Shown here: positions 5,905 through 9,189 of the stretch, piece after piece
How positions within the stretch are numbered: the first letter of the stretch is position 1
Layout: every line of letters begins with the position of its first letter
NCBI GenBank assembly: GCA_024695185.1
Contig: JAILIR010000134.1
Span: forward strand, 1-9,189
Direction of reading: 5' to 3'
Length of the DNA: 9,189 nt
From: a bacterium
GTDB lineage: Bacteria > Bacillota_I > Bacilli_A > Acholeplasmatales > JAEDCM01
Position numbers and translations under genes: made by a program
The notes under the pieces: generated by a model
Database searches by the model: none
What the model was told of the DNA's origin: nothing
Seen by the model: only the letters and a program-made list of their open reading frames with translations

Positions 5905-6441
5905 ATGAACGATAAATCAATGTTAGAAGTTGCTATTGAAATAATGGAAGGTTCAAATGGACCTAAAAATATTTATGCTTTAATAGATGAAGTAATGGGA
6001 AGTGCTAAATTAGGAGACGATGCTAATTTAAAGGCTCAATTATATTTAGATATCACAACAAGCGCTGAATTTGTTTATTTAGGCGGCGAAGATGATATGT
6101 GGGATTTAAAGAGTAGACAATCACTAGAAAACTGGGATAAGACATTCTTTGAAAATGCTGTTGATGGCTCTGAAGTTGATGAAGATGAAGAAGATGAAAT
6201 TTTAATGGATGAATACAATTATGTTGAAGAAGAATCTGATGAAGAAGAATCTGATGAAGATGAAGACGAGGATGAAGATGAAGTTGAATCTTATGAAATC
6301 GATGAAAGTGCTGGAGACGAAGATGAGGACAAAGAAGATTCTTGGGATGATGAAGACGAAGATAATTCTTGGGACGAAGACGAAGAAGAAAAGTATAATG
6401 ATATGATGGATGATTACGAGGATTTATACGAAGATAAATAA
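5905..6441 (+). CDS. rpoE: DNA-directed RNA polymerase delta subunit (RpoE)
   Basis: A 178-residue protein when started at ATG 5905. A GTG at 5896 in the same frame overlaps the Shine-Dalgarno AAGGAG and is rejected. The N-terminal 70 or so residues form the winged-helix HARE-HTH domain: a helical start (MLEVAIEIME), the GPKNIYALIDEVM segment, a LYLDITTSAEFVYLGG strand region and the closing MWDLKSR (65-71). From about residue 87 to the end the protein is almost entirely Asp/Glu, with an exact five-residue duplication (108-117) and two tryptophans, 147 and 156, set in SWD repeats. Delta is a Bacillota-specific subunit that lowers nonspecific RNA polymerase-nucleic acid binding, speeds recycling and sharpens sensitivity to initiating NTP levels. 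It has its own promoter and a short terminator-like hairpin after the stop. The lineage specificity supports assignment to Bacilli. Confidence 0.9.
   Translation: MNDKSMLEVAIEIMEGSNGPKNIYALIDEVMGSAKLGDDANLKAQLYLDITTSAEFVYLGGEDDMWDLKSRQSLENWDKTFFENAVDGSEVDEDEEDEILMDEYNYVEEESDEEESDEDEDEDEDEVESYEIDESAGDEDEDKEDSWDDEDEDNSWDEDEEEKYNDMMDDYEDLYEDK
6226..6255 (+). repeat. Exact 15-bp tandem duplication in the rpoE acidic tail
   Basis: The unit GAAGAAGAATCTGAT occurs twice head to tail (6226-6240 and 6241-6255), encoding EEESD twice. It sits in a longer run of GAA/GAT/GAC codons and is probably a replication-slippage product; repeat number may vary between strains. Confidence 0.9.
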
Positions 6442-6447
6442 AAAAAT

Positions 6448-6469
6448 AAGAGGATTTATTCCTCTTTTT
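6448..6469 (+). terminator. Short terminator-like hairpin after rpoE, possibly an attenuator
   Basis: AAGAGGA (6448-6454) pairs with TCCTCTT (6460-6466) around a five-base loop and is followed by TTT, C, TTT. It begins six bases after the rpoE stop. The Shine-Dalgarno of the next gene starts at 6474, leaving no room for a promoter after it. The next gene must therefore be expressed by readthrough, or the hairpin is only partly effective. Confidence 0.65.
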
Positions 6470-6480
6470 CTTTAAGGAGG
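6461..6480 (+). promoter_or_regulatory. Alternative hairpin that would hide the Shine-Dalgarno of the next gene
   Basis: CCTCTTT (6461-6467) can pair over seven bases, with one G·U, with the Shine-Dalgarno AAGGAGG (6474-6480) around a six-base loop. The same CCTCTTT bases belong to the 3' arm of the preceding terminator-like hairpin, so the two structures exclude each other. Function is inferred only. Confidence 0.3.
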
Positions 6481-6485
6481 TAACT

Positions 6486-7049
6486 ATGGATATATTTGAA
6501 GAATTCCCTTCTTTAAAAAGCGAATATAATGATCTAATGGTAGAAAGATTTTCTGATGCTCCATTTAGTGAAACATTTGAATGTATTTTTGATGTTATAG
6601 AATATATTTATGATGGAGAAAAAAACGGAGAAGAAGTAAGTGAAGATTTATTTGATCTATTCACTTTTGGTTATAGATATCTTAATGAAAAATTCTTATA
6701 TATTAAATCTTTAATAGAAAGAACTTATAAGAGCGATGAAGAATTTATGAAGCATTATACAGATATAGATAAATTATTCTATATTATGGATTTTATAACT
6801 GATGCGAAATTAGAAGATTTAGATGCAACTGAGCTTATGAATCTACAAGATGAAGTATTTAGTGCTATAGAGAAAAAAGAAGCACTAAAGAGTGATGTTT
6901 TAGAAAGATTAGAAGCAATTAATAATAGATTATTTATGAAAGGATTCCACGGCTTCTTAGAAACCTTTGAAGTATTATATGATGCCATTACATTTGGTAT
7001 TAACGATGATGAAAAGGACGATGGGGAATTTTACGAAATCAAGAAATAA
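6486..7049 (+). CDS. Acidic helical protein of unknown function
   Basis: A 187-residue protein that I do not recognise. It is strongly acidic and predicted to be nearly all helical, with no signal peptide, membrane segment, cysteine cluster or nucleotide-binding motif. Aromatic residues are frequent (for example FECIFDVIEYIYDG at 30-43 and FTFGYRYLNEKFLYI at 59-73), which suggests a compact helical bundle. The middle (about 110-148) is Glu/Lys-rich and could form a coiled coil, and the C-terminus is a short charged tail. The frame is genuine: a near-perfect Shine-Dalgarno AAGGAGG lies five bases upstream of the ATG, codon use matches the neighbours, and a strong terminator follows the stop. 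It has no promoter of its own between rpoE and its start, so it is probably co-transcribed with rpoE. A link to transcription is only a guess from position. Confidence 0.85.
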   Translation: MDIFEEFPSLKSEYNDLMVERFSDAPFSETFECIFDVIEYIYDGEKNGEEVSEDLFDLFTFGYRYLNEKFLYIKSLIERTYKSDEEFMKHYTDIDKLFYIMDFITDAKLEDLDATELMNLQDEVFSAIEKKEALKSDVLERLEAINNRLFMKGFHGFLETFEVLYDAITFGINDDEKDDGEFYEIKK

Positions 7050-7060
7050 GCGCAAAATAA

Positions 7061-7096
7061 AAGGATTACTAGGTTTTAGTAATCCTTATTTTTTTT
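7061..7096. terminator. Bidirectional intrinsic terminator between the unknown gene and lysS
   Basis: A perfect 10-bp stem pairs AAGGATTACT (7061-7070) with AGTAATCCTT (7078-7087). On the + strand it is followed by A and eight T (7089-7096). On the - strand the tail after the stem reads TTATTTTG. It sits 11 bases after the + strand stop and 10 bases after the lysS stop, so it serves both convergent units. Confidence 0.92.
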
Positions 7097-7097
7097 A

Positions 7098-8687
7098 TTA
7101 TCTTTGTTTCATTAATGGGAATAGTAAGACATCTCTAATTGAGTCATTTTCAGTAAATAACATCATTAATCTATCTATACCATAACCAATTCCACCTGCA
7201 GGTGGCATACCATATTCTAGAGCCTCAACGAAATCATAGTCGATATCACTAGCTTCATCGTTACCTAATTCTTTTTCTTTTAATTGATCTTCAAAACGTT
7301 CTAATTGATCGATTGGGTCATTTAATTCTGTATAAGCATTTGCAAATTCTTTTCCACCAATGAAAAGCTCAAATCTATCTACAAATCTAGGATCCTTTGG
7401 ATTTTTCTTTGTAAGTGGAGAAATCTCTACTGGATGACCATATAAGAATGTAGGTTGAATTAATGTTTCTTCTACATATGCTTCAAAGAATAAGTTAATG
7501 ATATGTCCTAAATTCTTTTCATGTTCAGCAACTTCAATATGATGTTCCTTAGCTAAAGCTAATGCTTTATCTAAAGTCATATCGCTACTTGTAAAATCAA
7601 TACCTGTGATTTCCCTAATAGAATCAACCATAGATACTCTCTTCCAAGTACCACCAACATTTATTTCATAGCCTCTATAGCTAAATGTTTCTTTACCGCA
7701 TACCTTATTAGCAATTTCCTTAAACATTCCTTCAGTTAAATCCATCATACCAGATAAGTCAGAGTATGCACAGTATAATTCCATTAGAGTGAATTCAGGG
7801 TTATGAGTTAAATCCATACCTTCATTTCTAAATGTTTTACCAATTTCATAAACCTTTTCCATACCACCAACAAGTAGACGCTTTAAGTTTAACTCTAGAG
7901 CAATTCTTAAATACATATCTAAGTCTTGTGCATTATGATGTGTAACAAATGGTCTAGCACTAGCACCAGTTAGAAGTGTTGTAAGAATTGGTGTTTCAAC
8001 TTCTGTATAACCAGAATTATCTAAGTAGTTTTGAATACATCTAATAATTCTAGGTCTAAGGAATGCAACCTTCTTACTATCTTCATTCATGATTAAATCT
8101 ACATATCTTCTTCTATAACGCTCTTCCTTATCAGTTAAACCATGGAACTTTTCAGGAAGTGGTTTTAAAGCTTTTGTTAAGTGAGTGTATTTAATGGCTT
8201 TAATACTTAATTCTCCAGTATTTGTAATAAATACATAACCATCAATACCAACGATATCACCAATATCACTCATCTTATATAATTCATAAGCTTCTTCACC
8301 AACATTATCGCTTCTCATATAGATTTGGATATTACCATCTTTATCTTGTATATTCATAAAACCAGCTTTACCTTGACGACGATTAGTCATAATACGTCCG
8401 GCAACTTTAACGAAATATTTTTCATCATTAGTTTCGTATTTAGCCTTTATTGGTTCAATTTCTTCTTTAAATTTATTTGATACTTCAGGATCTCTTTTAT
8501 CTAGACCTTCTTGGTATTTTGCCTTAATAGCTTTAACTACATCTACATCAGCTTGATATAAGCCTTTAATGATTCCAGAAGTAGAAGTTCTATCAAATCT
8601 TTGTCCAAATGGGTCTAAGCCTAATTCCTTTAGCTTTTCTACCTTTTCTCTTCTTACTAATTCTTGTTCAGTATATTCTCTTTCCAT
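7098..8687 (-). CDS. lysS: Lysyl-tRNA synthetase, class II
   Basis: A 529-residue protein from the ATG at 8687. A longer frame from TTG at 8702 would start in the Shine-Dalgarno GGAGG (8696-8700) and is rejected. The N-terminus holds the helical segment and OB-fold anticodon-binding domain (about 60-170; [16 protein letters not shown] near 95-110). The catalytic core has motif 1 around GYTEVETP (226-233), motif 2 FRNEG (286-290) followed by THNPEFT, and motif 3 [10 protein letters not shown] (498-507). The enzyme charges tRNA-Lys with lysine using ATP. Compared with Bacillus LysS (about 500 residues) there is a charged insertion of about 34 residues between the FGQRFDRT motif and VAGR (roughly residues 50-86), in which IKAKY occurs twice. 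It is a single-gene unit with its own promoter; the short leader leaves no room for a T-box. Confidence 0.97.
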   Translation of the reverse strand: MEREYTEQELVRREKVEKLKELGLDPFGQRFDRTSTSGIIKGLYQADVDVVKAIKAKYQEGLDKRDPEVSNKFKEEIEPIKAKYETNDEKYFVKVAGRIMTNRRQGKAGFMNIQDKDGNIQIYMRSDNVGEEAYELYKMSDIGDIVGIDGYVFITNTGELSIKAIKYTHLTKALKPLPEKFHGLTDKEERYRRRYVDLIMNEDSKKVAFLRPRIIRCIQNYLDNSGYTEVETPILTTLLTGASARPFVTHHNAQDLDMYLRIALELNLKRLLVGGMEKVYEIGKTFRNEGMDLTHNPEFTLMELYCAYSDLSGMMDLTEGMFKEIANKVCGKETFSYRGYEINVGGTWKRVSMVDSIREITGIDFTSSDMTLDKALALAKEHHIEVAEHEKNLGHIINLFFEAYVEETLIQPTFLYGHPVEISPLTKKNPKDPRFVDRFELFIGGKEFANAYTELNDPIDQLERFEDQLKEKELGNDEASDIDYDFVEALEYGMPPAGGIGYGIDRLMMLFTENDSIRDVLLFPLMKQR

Positions 8688-8711
8688 ACTTAATACCTCC
8701 AAACATAAATT

Positions 8712-8720
8712 ATTATAACA
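8712..8720 (-). promoter_or_regulatory. Extended -10 promoter of lysS
   Basis: Read on the - strand, TGTTATAAT covers 8720 down to 8712. A second TATAAT-like hexamer lies 14 bases farther upstream, and no clear -35 is present. Transcription would start near 8705, giving a leader of only about 18 nt before the ATG. Confidence 0.65.
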
Positions 8721-8744
8721 TAAGTATTATAATAATTCTATAAC

Positions 8745-8772
8745 AAAAAAATGCCCCTACAACAGTAGAGGC
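8745..8772 (-). terminator. Intrinsic terminator of the small membrane protein gene
   Basis: On the - strand GCCTCTAC (8772-8765) pairs with GTAGGGGC (8760-8753), including one G·U pair, around the tetraloop TGTT. It is followed by A and a T-rich tract ending near 8745. On the + strand the same position would be a C·A mismatch, so the structure favours the - strand. It starts 10 bases after the stop of the upstream gene and insulates lysS. Confidence 0.88.
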
Positions 8773-8782
8773 GTTTTCATTT

Positions 8783-9142
8783 TTATTCTTCTTTAGTTTC
8801 TTCAGCTTCAGCAGGCTTTTCTTCTTCTTTAACTTCAGTAGCTTCTGCGTCTACAGCTTCACTTTTTTCATCTTTCTTTTCTTCTTTAACGAAATCGTTC
8901 ATAGAACCAGCAGAATATAATAAAGTGAAGTCATTTTTAGCTAGTTGAGTAATGAAGTCAATAATTACAATAATGAATCCTACTAGTGGAACTATCATAA
9001 GGATTGCACCTACAAGAGGAGAAGCATCTTTAGTTTCAATATACTTAAAGATACGTGCAACAATACCAATTCCAAGTAAAGCTAATAAAGCCTTTAGCCA
9101 TTTAGCTAATCCATTAAACCATCTTTCAAAACCATTTACCAT
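8783..9142 (-). CDS. Small two-helix membrane protein with acidic C-terminal tail, unknown function
   Basis: A 119-residue protein that I do not recognise. It starts with an amphipathic, Trp/Phe-rich segment (FERWFNGLAKWLKALL, 5-20) leading into a first hydrophobic helix at about 16-32. A polar KYIETKDASP link and a second, strongly hydrophobic helix at about 43-65 follow. The tail from about residue 84 is rich in Glu, Lys and Ala and is predicted to be disordered. There is no signal-peptidase site, so an integral membrane protein with a cytoplasmic tail is likely. AAGGAGG (9160-9154) lies 11 bases upstream of the ATG, a rather long spacing, and no nearer in-frame start exists. A dedicated terminator follows the stop. 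The pattern is reminiscent of small hydrophobic proteins of the YqaE/Pmp3 kind but lacks their signature. Confidence 0.8.
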   Translation of the reverse strand: MVNGFERWFNGLAKWLKALLALLGIGIVARIFKYIETKDASPLVGAILMIVPLVGFIIVIIDFITQLAKNDFTLLYSAGSMNDFVKEEKKDEKSEAVDAEATEVKEEEKPAEAEETKEE

Positions 9143-9170
9143 ATCGAAAAATACCTCCTTTGATATATAT

Positions 9171-9176
9171 TTTATA
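9171..9176 (-). promoter_or_regulatory. Weak -10-like element before the small membrane protein gene
   Basis: On the - strand TATAAA lies at 9176-9171, about 11 bases upstream of the Shine-Dalgarno, which is a plausible -10 position. The DNA around it is almost pure A/T, there is no TG extension, and any -35 would lie beyond the window edge. Confidence 0.2.
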
Positions 9177-9189
9177 ATTATTTATTTAT

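Noticed and set aside
6209..6406. 65-codon frame rich in Met and Lys inside rpoE
   Set aside because: It is the +1 reading of the repetitive GAA/GAT acidic tail and has no Shine-Dalgarno; low-complexity shadow.
6967..7185. 72-codon + strand frame overlapping the end of the unknown gene, the terminator and the lysS 3' end
   Set aside because: It runs through the bidirectional terminator, is antisense to lysS and lacks a Shine-Dalgarno.

Overview
The window looks like chromosomal DNA from a low-GC member of the Bacillota. Shine-Dalgarno sequences are strong, TGG codes for Trp and TGA is used as a stop (for example at the ends of the MgtC-like gene and dnaX), so the genetic code is standard, unlike that of Mycoplasma. 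A delta subunit of RNA polymerase (rpoE), an NrnA-type DHH phosphoesterase and the dnaX-ybaB-recR order point to class Bacilli or a related uncultured gut lineage of the Mollicutes/Erysipelotrichia/RF39 kind. That placement is inferred from gene content and base composition, not from a database search.

Layout: (1) 1-180 is the end of a tRNA operon, with a 5'-truncated tRNA-Val(UAC), tRNA-Tyr(GUA) and an intrinsic terminator. (2) 180-382 has no clear protein gene but holds two extended -10 promoters. Between them is a compact unit of promoter, roughly 90-nt transcript and strong terminator: either an orphan small RNA or a terminated leader. (3) 383-3217 is a tight operon on the + strand: nrnA, an MgtC/SapB-type membrane protein and mnmE. 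(4) 3205-5824 starts with a long perfect dyad and an extended -10 promoter, followed by the replication and recombination operon dnaX-ybaB-recR, in which ybaB and recR overlap by one base. (5) 5849-7096 has a near-consensus promoter, rpoE, a short terminator-like hairpin, and an unrecognised acidic helical protein gene whose Shine-Dalgarno can pair with the 3' arm of that hairpin. A bidirectional terminator closes the block. (6) On the - strand are lysS, with its own promoter, and at the right edge a small two-helix membrane protein gene with its own terminator.

Most of the genes serve core information processing: tRNA maturation and charging (tRNAs, mnmE, lysS), RNA end degradation (nrnA), the clamp loader (dnaX), recombinational repair (recR, perhaps ybaB) and transcription (rpoE). 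I found no mobile element, CRISPR array, toxin-antitoxin pair or defence cassette. The signals most worth a second look are in the non-coding DNA: the small RNA unit at 226-316, the dyad before dnaX, and the overlapping hairpin/Shine-Dalgarno arrangement before the unknown gene. A possible slip site near the end of dnaX is weaker.

Three start codons were placed downstream of the longest open frame because the longer versions begin inside or at the edge of the Shine-Dalgarno itself: dnaX at 3279, rpoE at 5905 and lysS at 8687.
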